In this document: positions 47,672 to 58,730 of the stretch, in pieces
Layout: every line of letters starts with the position of its first letter
Position numbering within the stretch: position 1 is the stretch's first letter
NCBI GenBank assembly: GCA_018398585.1
Contig: JAGTTD010000005.1
Span: 8,921,355 to 8,985,354, forward strand
From: Simmondsia chinensis
Taxonomy: Eukaryota > Streptophyta > Magnoliopsida > Caryophyllales > Simmondsiaceae
DNA length: 64,000 bases
Direction: 5' to 3'
The notes under the pieces: model-generated
Database searches by the model: none
What the model was told of the DNA's origin: nothing
The model's input: only the letters and a program-made list of their open reading frames with translations
Position numbers and translations under genes: made by a program

Positions 47672-48952
47672 GAGTCGGTTCCGAAAATAATGCTGAAAAA
47701 TAAAAAAATTAAAAAAATAATGCTGGAAAAAAAATAATTCCAAATCTACTGTTGAACCGCGTTTACAACATGTGGTTCTAGTAAACCGCGTTAATAAAAC
47801 GCGTTTCAGATGAAATAAAACCGCTTTCCGTTTTACCATAACAAAAATTGCGTCTTAATAACTCGGTTTATTTTATTAAAAACCGCGTCTTAATAACGCG
47901 GTTTTATCTAACAAAAAATGCGTCTTAATAACGCGCTTTATTATAACAAAAACCGCATTATTAAGACGCGGTTTTTAATATAATAAACCGCGTCATATGA
48001 ACGCGGTTTAATATGGTAAACCGAATGAGTCGAGCCGAGCTCATTATCGAGCCCAATCGAGTTTAAAATTAACGAGCCGAGCTTTATAAGTTATTATCAA
48101 GCCATTATCGAACTATTTTTGAACCAATACCAATTGTTATCGAGCTCATAACGAGCCCTTAACGAGTTCGTATCGAGCCCCTTAACGAGCTCTTGTCGAG
48201 CCCTTATCAAACTGTTCGTGAACATTAGCGAGCCGAGCACCCCCTGTTCGAACTCGACTCGTTAAGCTTATCAAGCCTGCTTGAACTGGGCTCGTTAAGC
48301 TATCGAGCTCTCCTTATGAACACAAACGAGCCCTAATCGATTTTGAACACGAGTAGTTCATTGAACGCTCAGTTCGTTTACACCTCTACTCACCGCCGGT
48401 CATGTCGTCCGCCGCCGCCCTTCTTCTGCTTTATACGCCAGAGATCTTTAAGTATCATTGTTATAGCTATTTGATCACTACTGAATTAATAGCCTTTTAT
48501 TGATAACTTTTTCTGATTTCTTACCACCTCCACTTATAATGTTGGAGCTTCATTGAGAGGAACATGGGATCAATGTGACGATCATCACGAATTGCGGCAT
48601 AATGGCGACTATAAACGATGACAACGGGGTTTATGTGTACTGCGGATAAACCGCATTTATTAAACGCGGTTTAGTGTTAAAACCGCGTTTTTATAACGCG
48701 GTTTAGTGATAAAACCGTGTTTATATAACGCAGTTTATTCACTTATGAACTGCTTTTTGTAAATGCGGTTTATATGAATGTAAAACGTGTCTTATAGACG
48801 CGGTTTATTTGTATTTTAAACGCATCACCTTGACACGGTTTACTATAACCGTATTTTGTAAATGCGGTTCAGCAGTAGATTTGGAATTATTTTTTTTTCA
48901 GCATTATTTTTTTTATTTTTTTATTTTTCAGCATTATTTCTGGAATCGACTC
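47672..48952. mobile_element. Mutator-type non-autonomous element with 9-bp target duplication and AAACCGCG module arrays
   Basis: Flanked by perfect TTTTGTTGA (47663-47671 and 48953-48961). Terminal inverted repeats start GAGTCGGTTCC/GAGTCGATTCC and match over at least 85 bp (ATAATGCTGAAAAATAAAAA, AATAATTCCAAATCTACTG). Next to each end is an array of about 230-250 bp of AAACCGCG...CGCGGTTT modules, many forming small hairpins such as AAACCGCGTC...ACGCGGTTT. The centre (48010-48395) is hAT-MITE-like (GAGCCGAGCTC words, ending GTTTACACCTCTA). A 9-bp duplication with long inverted ends fits Mutator-like elements. Removing it with one duplication restores copia integrase coding (SQQNGKSKRMHKT). 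Confidence 0.85.
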
Positions 48953-49228
48953 TTTTGTTGAGAGGTATGAGGGCATGAAATTCCGCTAAGAATCCCTTGA
49001 GCCACAAATAAACCATTAAAGTCTCAATTAATATATTCTGTGCTATTATCACATTGAAACAGCTTCATCTTGACTCCAAACTGATTAAGTATGAGATTAC
49101 AAAATTGAACAAATAAGTCAAACACCCCAGATTTGGCACGCATAGGGTAAATCTACAAAAAAATGAGAATAATCATCAAAAAATAGCAAGTAATTCTTAA
49201 AACTATTGAAACTTAAGACATGTGACGT

Positions 49229-49960
49229 CTATACATCAGAATGAATAATATCAAAAGGATGAGATGTGTGAGAGACAGACTTCTGAAAAGGTAAACGACT
49301 GTACTTGCTTAACTGGCAAGCATGACACAAACTTGACTCAGATGAAATATTAGAATAGGAAATAAATTTTTGTTTAATTAAGGAGGACAAAATTGGTTTT
49401 CCTGGATTACCTAAACGATGATGCCACAACGAGGAGGAGACACGAGACATGAGACACGATGAGCAATATGGGAGTGGATGGTACTGTGACGAGAGGCCTA
49501 GGGCTAACACATTTGATGATGGTTGACTTCGATTTAGGTTCCTTGACAGAAAACCACACGAGTCAAATTCAAGAAGATAATTATTATAAAGATAAAACGG
49601 ATGAACAAAAAGTAAATTTTTGGAAAGACCGGGAACAAACAAAGAATTATTTAAAATAAATCGACCCATGGGTGTAGAAATAGAACATGATCCAACTCTT
49701 GAAATAGAAGGAGATGCACCAATGCCCACGAGAGATTTGTCAAGACCATGATAAGGAGACAAAGATGTAAGGATACTTGGATTATGTGTGGAAGCCCCAC
49801 AATCCATGATCCATGAAGAGTCAAGAATATGAGTGGAATTAGACTGAGGGGGAAAGTGAGATGCATCGAAACCTAGATAAAAGCCATAACCAGTGGTAAA
49901 AACATCATTAGCAGGATGAAATTGTGGATATAAAGGTACGTTACCACCCTGAGGAGTCAT
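49229..49960 (-). pseudogene. Copia protease and pre-integrase region
   Basis: A 243-codon frame with SSWIMDCGASTHN (aspartic protease site, DCGAST where DSGAT is usual), FVPGLSKNLLFV, SSLWHHRLGNPG, CHACQLSKYSRLPF (the H-H-C-C zinc site of integrase) and HPFDIIHSDV, the start of the integrase core with its first catalytic Asp. The frame then stops. It continues in pieces to the Mutator-type insertion at 48952. Confidence 0.85.
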
Positions 49961-49969
49961 GCCAAACTA

Positions 49970-50383
49970 AGGTAGATGACATGGTTGATGGATGGGAGGC
50001 ATTGACGGTCTCCCTCGGTAATTCGGGCCCACATATTTTGATTTCACTAGTTATCATAACCACAATCATTACGACCATGTCCACAACCATTTCCACGACC
50101 ATCACGACCACGACCACGACCAATATCCCGACCATTTCCTAGCGAAGAACTGAACCCCGGTTGCTGTGGTAGGATAATATGTTGTACCAGCTGCAAATTC
50201 TGGCACTAGAGGCATTTGTGTTCGGCATGACGCCTTAGTTTTCCGAAGAAGAGCCTGTGGTAACTAACACAATATAGGTATTGGCATTATCATTATTAAT
50301 TCTTATTCTTCTCCCATCAGAAGAGACCTAGCCTCAATAAATGACCAAAAAGGAACATGGGTCGTGGTGGATATACATATAAA
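49970..50383 (-). pseudogene. Copia gag C-terminal, Gly/Arg-rich
   Basis: The minus strand encodes a GRGRDGRGNGCGHG-like stretch (50040-50140) from GACCACGAC repeats, common in copia gag near the zinc knuckle. Left of it YVGPNYRGRPSMPP runs towards the protease frame. The zinc knuckle itself is not clear. Confidence 0.5.
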
Positions 50384-50928
50384 GCTGGCAAAATGTGACC
50401 TCACCCAATGATTCGACCCATTTGACCAGCTACCTGACTCGCCTTAACTCGAAAAATTTAGAATTTGTTCGGATTCGAATCCAAAAATGAACCGACCTGA
50501 ATTTGACTCGACCCAAGCTGACTTGAAACTTGAAATGACTCAACTTGTGATGACCCGAGACACACATTAGACTCGTCCTATATTCCGAAATGACCCAATA
50601 AAAATTCATTTTATCAGAGCATCTAAATAAAATGCTAACTATAGTGATTTTGTTTTGTAGTTTTAGTTATAACTTTCAAGGTTGAATAAATGTATTATCA
50701 AAATAATTTGATAAGTCAACTTAAAATCCGAGTTGACCTAAGGATACTCGACTTGAGGTTAACCCGACCTGATGTCAACCCAACCCGAGACTGACCCGAT
50801 CAAAGGTCGACCCAAACCCGACGATGACCCGACTCAAGTCTGACCCGACCCGATTTTGACCCGACCCAGGATAGACCCGATGTGATATTAACTGGCCCGA
50901 ATTCGACCCGACTCAACCCGATCGCCAG
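50384..50928. mobile_element. hAT-like MITE nested in copia gag
   Basis: Ends CTGGCAAAATGTGACC and, inverted, CTGGCGATCGGGTTGA. The interior is full of GACCCGA/TCGGGTC words. Copia gag sequence resumes on both sides (ending VTTGSSSEN-like on the left, TVSDVDMVLAAVE on the right). No clean 8-bp duplication, so ends are approximate. Confidence 0.6.
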
Positions 50929-51139
50929 GTCTCCACAGCGGCAAGGACCATATCAACATCAGAAACAGTACTAAGATAGGCAAGCATTGTCAAACTTACT
51001 TCTTTACATTTGTTAATTCTAGTTTAAATTGTAATTGTCGGGACTGCAAAATCAGTTAAAAGACGAGAAATAGCACTCCAAAGAGATGCAATAGTTAAAT
51101 TATCATCATCACCGCACACAAAACTGGCAAGGTCAGAAG

Positions 51140-51831
51140 TAGAGATGGTAATTGCATCCAAATCCATCGGATATCTGTCCAACCCGATCCATTTATGCTG
51201 GATATGGATGCAAAAAATGGATTTTAAATGGATTTGAATTTAGATGTTCATAAATGAGTTTTGGGTCAGGTCGGATTTGGATGACATCAAGGTCAACCTA
51301 GACCCGACCCAAATCCGACCCGAAATTATTTTTAATGTCGGAAAAATTTTGAAATTACTATATCTTAAGTCTTTAACATGCCAACCATATTCCAACATCT
51401 TTTTATTGTGCTAAAATTTTGAAGTTTGTTTTGGCTTTATAATATTTTTTATAGAACTATGATGTAACAAATATTTGTATAAACATTACTTGTTAAGAGG
51501 TATTCGAATGGTTGCTTAATATTATATTTATACATATTAAACCAAAAAAGGAATAAGATATTGCGATTGTCCAAAAATTAGCTTTTGAGATATTATTATT
51601 GTGTTATTATTGTTATATATATTGATATTAGATTGTAATATTATAATTTGTTCTATAATTTAAATGGGTTATGGATTTGAGTTGGATATTCGTTCCATCC
51701 GATGGATTTGGATTTGGATTGAATTTTTATGGAGTAAATAGGTTTTTTTGGAGTTAGATTGGGTCGGGTATTTTTGGTTTGGATCTGGATGAAGGCAAAA
51801 CCGACCCAAACCCGACCCGTTACCATCTCTA
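51140..51831. mobile_element. hAT-like MITE nested in copia gag
   Basis: Inverted ends TAGAGATGGTAATTGCATCC and TAGAGATGGTAACGGGTCGG. Flanked by GTCAGAAG (51132-51139) and GTTAGAAG (51832-51839), an 8-bp duplication with one mismatch. Subterminal AACCCGA/GGATTTGG words; the centre is AT-rich. Confidence 0.8.
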
Positions 51832-51882
51832 GTTAGAAGAGATAATACCAACTATCCAGGAGACTAGAAGATCAATTTGTCT

Positions 51883-52167
51883 TCAATAACCGTAATGAGG
51901 ATTAGTTATGGGGGGCGGAATGGAGGAAACATCAAGATGAACATCAACAACATATCCACGGCAAGTGGTGAGAAAGGAGCGGCACCATACAAGATAAGAG
52001 GATGGATCTTTGAGATTTGGAGTCGAGGAGTTCTGATTACGAATATTTGAGACATTGAATAGAGTGGGTAAAATAAGCAGCCTGCCACTAGTGTTGGTCG
52101 ACGTGAGAGACGTCAGTGGGGCACCAACAATTGGTGGAGAGGTGGTGGAGGAAGTAGTGTCAGGCAT
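51883..52167 (-). pseudogene. Copia gag N-terminus
   Basis: Frame opens MPDTTSSTTSPPIVGAPL, then LKDPSSYLVWCRSFLTTCRGY, matching the NYxxWxxxFxxxxxGx pattern of copia gag, and continues VVDVHLDVSSIPPPIT before running out. It lies about 110 bp inside the 5' LTR, as expected. Confidence 0.75.
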
Positions 52168-52276
52168 GTGAGAGAGGGGTGCACTTTGCAGCTAGGGTTT
52201 CGGTTGAGAGAGAGGGTTGCCACTAGGGTTTACTGAGAGAGAGAGAGAGAGGGTGATTTTGGTGGCTCTGATATCA

Positions 52277-52463
52277 CGAAAGAATAATAGAGAACCCACA
52301 TAATGAAGTAGCCCTTTTATATGTTTATAGATAAGGTACACACATGCAGGCACTGGTCTTGTTATTGTTGTTGTTGTAGACAAGGTATACACTATGGGAT
52401 TACAAATTTGGGCTTACTTGGACTATATACAATTATAATGAATCTATAAAATATAGTCTAAAA
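52277..52463 (-). repeat. 5' LTR of the nested copia element
   Basis: Matches the 3' LTR with an extra block (about 52334-52380) holding GTTATTGTTGTTGTTG. Its inner edge reads TTCG where TTCA is expected. Confidence 0.8.
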
Positions 52464-52929
52464 TGAATATCTTGGTATGAGATTTCCAGACGGCATTGTC
52501 ATCGTCTATGGCAGCGGAGAAGGGCTTTGACATTGCTGGCAAGGATGCCGGAGTAGGACCTGGTTCCCGTCATGGACACCGACGGAAGTCCATTACTGGA
52601 AATTGCTTACGTGGTTGAGAATCAGCCATAAGAGATCGCTGACAAGGGCGTCGGAGCAATACTTGATCCCTTACATGGTCACCAACTTGATCCCTGACTT
52701 GAACACCACGGACGAGGAAGCGGCAATAATGGCTTTGAAAAGGCTGGCAAGGGCGTCGGAGGAGAGCTTTGGTCCATGACATGGACACCAACTTGAACGC
52801 CGCCTTCAGTCTGTTTTCGAAAATTGCTCAACCATAGGAGGCGGCGGCATTGCGGTGGTTCTGGTGGAGGCTTCATTGGCGGCACCGACAGTGAGGGATC
52901 CAAAGGGGAGCAGTGTGAGTATTAAGACA
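52464..52929. repeat. Three imperfect ~104-bp tandem copies, unidentified origin
   Basis: GCTGGCAAGGATGCCGGAG (52535), GCTGACAAGGGCGTCGGAG (52638) and GCTGGCAAGGGCGTCGGAG (52743) start three diverged copies that also share a CATGGACACC/CATGGTCACC end. GC content is well above the neighbours. Plus-strand translation is broken by stops. Possibly a captured or decayed coding exon; no family recognised. Confidence 0.55.
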
Positions 52930-53657
52930 ATATAAGAAATGAGAGGCATGGTCTCTGGAAGTACACAAGTAGTCCTGTCTCTCTTTCTCTTTTATTTGTT
53001 TAATTGTCTTTTTATTGTACTTAATTACTTGTCAAATACACGTCCTTCTTAATTTATGCCCTTTATTATTTGTTTAAATCTTTTGAAAATTGAGTATCGA
53101 ATACATATCGGAATCTAATTTGAGTACCAACTTCATATAATAATATATCAATTAACCATTAATGTTTAATTGCCCTTTTGTTGTTTGAATGTATATTTAG
53201 TTACTTGTAAAATTAAGATTCTTTTGTGGTTACATTAGGGATGCTATGCGTATGAACAAAAACATATAAGAAATGAGTATCTAATATACACCATAATATA
53301 CCATTACAGTATTGGAAAATAATCGTAATATTGACAGTCTATAAAATTATTATACATCGGAATTATATGGGGATTTAAGCTGTAGGACTTTGTTGTAAAA
53401 CCTCAATTTTAAGATGTTGGGGTGTTAAATTTTGTTTAATAATTTTGGAGTGTCATAAAATAAGAAGCTACTAGGAATACATTGTTTTTATTAATAGTGG
53501 GATTGTCTTTGATGAAACTAGAAATTAGATGTCACATTTTGACCAACAGCTTAGGATATTTTGATTAATTAAAAAGTGAGGGACCATTTTGAACTTAAGC
53601 AAAAGTTTGGATCAGTTTAAGAAACCTATCCGAAATTTAATATTGTAATATAAATTA
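52930..53657. other. AT-rich spacer
   Basis: No gene or repeat boundary. Ends with the left copy of the gypsy target duplication AATTA (53653-53657). Confidence 0.5.
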
Positions 53658-54082
53658 TGATTCAGCGCGTAAGTGAAAAATCGGGGAACAGGAAGGAGTC
53701 AACAACAACTGATGCAGCGTCTAAGTGGAAAATTGGGGAACGGGAAGGAGTCAACAGCCTTTCCTTTTAATTTTATTAACGAAATAATAAAACTTCGAGA
53801 GGAAAATAAACTCGATTCTCACAACCCGAGAAAAGAGGCTCTAAAATTGGAAACTAAATATGAAAAATTGAACAACTAAAACCTTAGTTTTTCTCTAGTA
53901 TATATAGAGGAGTTATTTGAACTAGATTCTAATTTTAAAAGATAATTAATAATTTAAAAAAATTAAAATCTTAACTAAACTCAAAGTGTAACCCTTCGGT
54001 CGTGTCCCGCACCCGCCAGCTCCTATATGCCAACTCTGCATCCATCTATTGTCCTGTCAAGCTTGGAACATGGGCTGCATCA
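53658..54082 (-). repeat. 3' LTR of gypsy element, with duplicated outer 50 bp
   Basis: GGGGAACNGGAAGGAGTCAAC occurs at about 53683 and again at 53734, showing the partial tandem duplication. Otherwise aligned to the 5' LTR throughout. Confidence 0.85.
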
Positions 54083-55116
54083 TCCCCTAAGTTGGAGAGA
54101 ATTTGCCCTCGAATTCGCCTCAGGATCAGCAGCGTTGTTGTCACCAAAGTAGGGAACAAGGTGCTTGATGTTGAAGACATCAGAAGTCCTCATACCGGAT
54201 GGAAGCTACAAATGGTAGGCGTTGCCGTTGATCTTCTCAAGTATTGTGTGCCAGCTTCTTGTATTCCCATGCCGGAAAACGTTCTCGTGTCAAGATTGCC
54301 CAAACTTTGTCACCTATTTGGAACCAAACTGCGCACCGTACCTTATTCCCTGGCTGTCTTGTACTTGGCGTTGGCCTCCAGCAACCGAGTTCCAGTCTGC
54401 TCATGGATATCCCTAAGGGAAGAGATGAAGTCATCCGCCTTCCCTTGAGGACGTGTGAGATTTGGGATTGGCGCCAAGTCTATTGGTGATCTTGGAACAA
54501 AGCCGACCGGACCTTGTACTCCTATTGACGGAGCTGTTATAGGCGAACTCGGCCTGATGTAGCTTCATCTCCCATCCCTTGGCGTTGTCGGCAATGAGAT
54601 ATCGGAGAAGATTGCCCAATGATTGGTTAGAGACTTTTGTTTGTCCATCCGTTTGAGGGTGATGGATGGTGCTAAAGGTGAGAGATGTATTCGCCATTCT
54701 CCACAATGTCCTCTAGAAGTGATTCACGAACAGAACGTCCCGATTAGAAACAATGGTAGTTGGCAACCCATGCAATTTATACACTTCTCCGAAATAGAGA
54801 CCCGCCGCATATATGGCGTCAGCAACCTTCTTGCACCCGATAAAGTGCGCCATCTTGGAGAAGCGATCTACAACAACGAAGATGGAGTCAATACCACCGA
54901 TGGTCCTTGGTAAACCTAGCACAAAGTCCTTGCTAACATTCGTCCACAGTTGACTTGGAATCGGTAACGGCATATAAAGACCAGCGTTGGTCATCTCGCC
55001 CTTTGAAACTCGACAAACACGGCATCACTTGACATACCTCTCAACCTTCTTGCATATTGTAGGCCAGAAGTAGTTGGCAGTGATGAATCTGAGCATCTTA
55101 TCTCTGCCCACATGTC
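54083..55116 (-). pseudogene. Gypsy integrase and C-terminal tail
   Basis: From 55116 leftward: HNVRHVGRDKMLRFI and CRVCR (HHCC zinc site), [19 protein letters not shown] (first catalytic Asp), [28 protein letters not shown] (second Asp), STIHHPQTDGQTKVSNQSL, EFAYNSSVNRST, then GDKVWAILTRERFPAWEYKKL. The catalytic Glu normally in GQTERVN is replaced (GQTKVSN). A stop interrupts the frame at about 54995 and 54710. Confidence 0.85.
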
Positions 55117-55861
55117 TCACGTTGTGCTTCTCCTCAATGATCTTAAGCCTCCAGCTTGAGTTTGGAATGTAGAGCTGGTTCCCTTTGAACAAGAAACCGC
55201 CATGAATGGAATAGCCGGGAATAGACCTAGACTGTGCTTCCTACCATAACTCGCCAAAAGTGGAATCATCACAGTACTGATCTGCCAGCTAATCAAACCC
55301 AGTAACCTCCATCCTGCTCTCTGCCAGGACAAGGTTCCTCCTGCTTAGTGCATCCGCTACCTTATTCATCATGCCTGACTTGTGCTTGATGACAAAGTGG
55401 AAGAGCTGTAAGTAGCTGGACCACTTGGCCTGCCTGTCTGAAAGTTTGTCTTCGCTATTGATGTACTTGAGGGCAATGTTGTTAGAATGCAAGATGAACT
55501 CCTGGTTGGCCAAGTATGACTTCCAGTGCCTTAATGCTCTCACCAATGCATAGAATTCTAGATCTTAAGTCGAGTAATTCAACCTACTCCCATCGAGCTT
55601 CTCACTGAAATACGCAATAGGCTTCCAGTCTTGGCTGAGCACAGCGCCAATGCCAATCTTAGAGGCATCTGTGTGTAATTCAAACGTCTTCTGAAAATCA
55701 GGAAGGGCTAACACTGGTGCTGTGGTCAGTTTTTCCTTGATTGCATTGAAGGCGGAATTGGCTTGAGGGGTCCAAACAAAGGAGCCTTTCTTCAGGCGCT
55801 CAATGATAAGCGTCATGATGGAACTGAAACTTGGAACAAAGCGCATGTAGAATGACGCCAA
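55117..55861 (-). pseudogene. Gypsy RNase H region
   Basis: FVWTPQANSAFNAIKEKL, LHTDASKIGIGAVLSQD, WKPIAYFSEKLDGSRLNYST, stop, RALRHWKSYLANQEFILHSNNIALKYI and KHKSGMMNKVADALSRR. This is the full order of gypsy RNase H motifs, with a stop at about 55566 where the Y-T-D-x-E step occurs. Confidence 0.88.
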
Positions 55862-56620
55862 TCCATGGAAACTACGAACTTCATCAATCGTTCTTGGTTG
55901 AGGCTAGTCATGTATGGCTGCTATCTTCCCCTCGTCGGCTGATATATCATCCTTGGACACAACAAACCTAAGGAAGGTCACCTCATCTCTCATGAACTCG
56001 CACTTCTAATAGGCGATAAACAAACTCTGGGTTCTTAAAGTGCTAAGCACTTCCTCCAGATGTCGGATATGCTCAACACAATCCGGGCCATAAATCAAGA
56101 TATCATCAAAATAGACAACAACGAACTTCTCAATGAAAGGACGCACAATCTAATTCATAAACCTCATAAACCTCATAAAGCCTCTGCTTGGTCTTGTAGG
56201 CGGTTTTCCACTCATCTCTTGGTGATATACGAATTTGGTGGTACTCGCTCTTCAGATCAAGCTTCGTGAACACCTTTGAGCACTGCAACTGATCAAGCAA
56301 GTCATCTAATCTCGAAATAGGGAATTGATGATCTTGTTGATTGCCCTACTGTCAACACACATTTGCCAACTCCCATCCTTTTTTGGCGTCAACAGAGCTA
56401 GTATAATGCAAGGATTCAAGCTCTCCCTGATAAAGCCTCTGGTGAGTAGTTCCTCTACCTGGCGTCTCAACTCCTCATGCTCTGATGGACTCATCCGGTA
56501 ATGGGGTCTAATTGGTAATGAAGCACCTAGCACCAAATCAATACGGTGCTGGATGTCTCTTAATGGCGGCAACTCAGCAGGTAACTCCTCCGGGGATATG
56601 TCAGCGTATTCTTGCAACAA
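55862..56620 (-). pseudogene. Gypsy reverse transcriptase
   Basis: [66 protein letters not shown], frame change, then VVVYFDDILIYG (active site YFDD intact, about 56085-56120) and VRSFHGLASFYMRF at the junction with RNase H. Stops near 56306 and 56010. Confidence 0.88.
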
Positions 56621-56858
56621 GGCGGTAACCTCACTTGGTATCTCCCCTGGACATATCTACTTTCCTTCCCAATCAACACAAACACGACCTTGCCATTGCT
56701 AACCTTTGGCGAACATGGCTCGCTGCTGTATGTTCGGGTGTTGAAATTCTAAAGCTCGTGGCACCTCTTCCTTCTTAGGTCAACAAGATGGTCTTGGTTC
56801 CCTTGAAGATGAAGCTATAGATGTTCTTTAGTCCGTCATGCACGACGCTTCTATCATA

Positions 56859-57128
56859 TTACCATGGGCGCCCCAACAATAGATGACACCAAATCCCGTC
56901 CTTATACTTAACCCCAATCGAAAAATTAACCAAGCAATGTTTGGAAACGGTTACTTGATTTCCCTTCTTGAGCCATGGCAATCTGTAAGGGCTAGGATGA
57001 GCTTCCGTCTTCAACCTTAGCCTGGCGACGGCTTCCTTCACTTTGACGTTCTCACAGCTCCCTGAATCTATGACCATGCGACACACCCTATCGCCAATGG
57101 TGTATGTGGTCGGGAAGACGTTTCTCAC
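56859..57128 (-). pseudogene. Gypsy protease
   Basis: VCRMVIDSGSCENVKVKEAVARLRL matches the aspartic protease start with IDSGSCENV, followed by HPSPYRLPWLKKGNQVTVSKHCLVNFSIG and HLLLGRPW. The catalytic Asp is present; the frame is open but separated from gag and RT by stops. Confidence 0.85.
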
Positions 57129-57146
57129 CCAACCATCCCCCTGTTC

Positions 57147-58300
57147 CTATCTAGGCGCGAAGCAAGCTCGCTTAGCCACCAACAGATGTCCCTCATCACC
57201 TGCCACGACATCTTCTTCCTGCATTGCCAACTCCTCTTGGGTTCCCTCCTCAACGACCTCACCACCTTCTCCATGGAATTCCTCAATGTAAAGGCCCTTG
57301 CCAGGCCTGTCACCCTTACGACATTCAGTAGCTCGGTGCCTTACTTCTCCACACTTGAAGCAACTAGTCCTTGATATGCCCGCCAAGTCTTGAGCAGTAT
57401 GCTTGCCTGCATTAGTGATTGGTGGTCTACTATGTCTGGCCGGAGTTGGCGGTACTCTTACTTGGTCCCTGTCGACAACTTGTGTTCCCCAGGTGCTGCA
57501 AACTTGGTGATGCCTTTGCTGACGTTCCATGTTCATGGCTCTTTGACTCACCTCAGAAACGGAAAAGATGTTGAACATGTTTAACCCCTTTGTATAGACT
57601 CCTTCAACCTGCGTATGTATCGATCTGCCAATTGCTCCCCGGTTTCCACCAAGTCATTCTTGGCGATCAACGAGTAGAACTCTGCTGTGTACTCCTCCAG
57701 AGACCTAGAGCCCTGTCACAATCCTTGTAGGCGCTAGTACATCATCCTAGCATGATTATGAGGCAAGAAGGTGCCTCTCATGTGTTTCTTCATCTTCTCC
57801 CAAGACTCTATCTTCGCCTTCCCTTGGCGAAGCTGAATTTGCTTCAGCTGCTGCCGCCAGGCAGCTACTGTACCTCATAATCGAGTAGCGACGGGCAGCG
57901 TCTGCATCCTCTCCGGCACTTCCCTGAACTTCAAAATCTTCTTGACGGCGACAAGCCAATTTAAGAAATCTTCTGGATGTCCTCCTCCATTAAACTCCAT
58001 AAATTCAATTCGGAGGCCGGATTCCCACCTCCGATAGTCATAACCGTGGGGGTTTCCGGTATTGGGCTAATGTCGCTTCAGCCTAGGATCCGGTAGCTCC
58101 TCGTCCTCGACGGATTTTGGAAGCTTTCGTTCGTCTCCTCTTCTATAGCACCCGGTGTTAATGGGCGTTGGGGCTGGGTTCCTGGTGCAAGATCGGGATT
58201 TGCCATGCTTGAATTGCTGGAATCTCTCCTCTAACTCGTCCAATCTCCTTTCGGTCTGCTATTGACGATCTCGATCATAAATGTCCTCGACAGCGGCGTA
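57147..58300 (-). pseudogene. Gypsy gag with zinc knuckle
   Basis: A CCHC knuckle, CFKCGEVRHRATEC, lies in the frame at 57578-57147, followed by an acidic linker towards the protease. Upstream pieces up to about 58300 (KMKKHMRGTF, SLEEYTAEFY-like, LDELEERFQQ) correspond to the gag capsid but are split by stops. Confidence 0.75.
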
Positions 58301-58352
58301 CCTCTGTCGTCCACAGGCCAGCTCAGAAACTATTTTCAACTCTGATGCCAAC

Positions 58353-58725
58353 TGATGCATCACATAAGTGAAAAATTAGGGAACGGGAAGGAGTCAACAG
58401 CCTTTCCTTTTAATTTTATTAACGAAATAATAAATTTCAAGAGGAAAATAAACTTGATTCTCACAATCCGAGAAAAAAGGCTCTAAAATTGGAAACTAAA
58501 TATGAAAAATTGAATACCTAAAATCCTAGTTTTCCTCTAGTACATATAGATGAGCTATTTGAACTAGAATCCAATTCTAAAAGATAATTCAAAATTTAAA
58601 CAAAGCTAAAATCATAATTAAACTCAAATTCTATCCCTTCCGCCGCGTCCCGCGCCCGCCAGCTCCTATCTGTCAACTCTGTATCCACCTATTGTCCTGC
58701 CAAGCTTGAAACACGGGCTGCATCA
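58353..58725 (-). repeat. 5' LTR of gypsy element
   Basis: TGATGCATCACATAAGTG to GGGCTGCATCA; lacks the outer duplication seen in the other LTR. Confidence 0.88.
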
Positions 58726-58730
58726 AATTA

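Larger units (their letters stand above)
44803..52463 (-). mobile_element. Copia retrotransposon, full length with four nested insertions
   Basis: LTRs of 138 bp (44803-44940, 3') and 187 bp (52277-52463, 5'). The primer-binding site TGATATCAGAGCC on the minus strand (52262-52274) follows the 5' LTR and fits initiator-tRNA-Met priming. A polypurine tract (GAGAAGGGA, 44941-44950) precedes the 3' LTR. Gag, protease, integrase, reverse transcriptase and RNase H follow in copia order but are broken. Nested insertions at 47102-47556, 47672-48952, 50384-50928 and 51140-51831 account for about 3 kb. The 5' LTR carries an extra ~47 bp with a GTTGTT run. Confidence 0.88.
53658..58725 (-). mobile_element. 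Ty3/gypsy retrotransposon with perfect 5-bp target duplication
   Basis: Flanked by AATTA at 53653-53657 and 58726-58730. LTRs are 53658-54082 (3', 425 bp) and 58353-58725 (5', 373 bp), ends TGATGCA and TGCATCA. The first ~50 bp of the low-coordinate LTR are duplicated in tandem (53658-53708, then 53709 onward), which explains the length difference. Minus-strand primer site GTTGGCATCAGAGTTG follows the 5' LTR; polypurine CTTAGGGGA precedes the 3' LTR. Gag, protease, reverse transcriptase, RNase H and integrase follow in gypsy order, all interrupted. The integrase-end wording suggests a chromovirus-type lineage. Confidence 0.9.
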
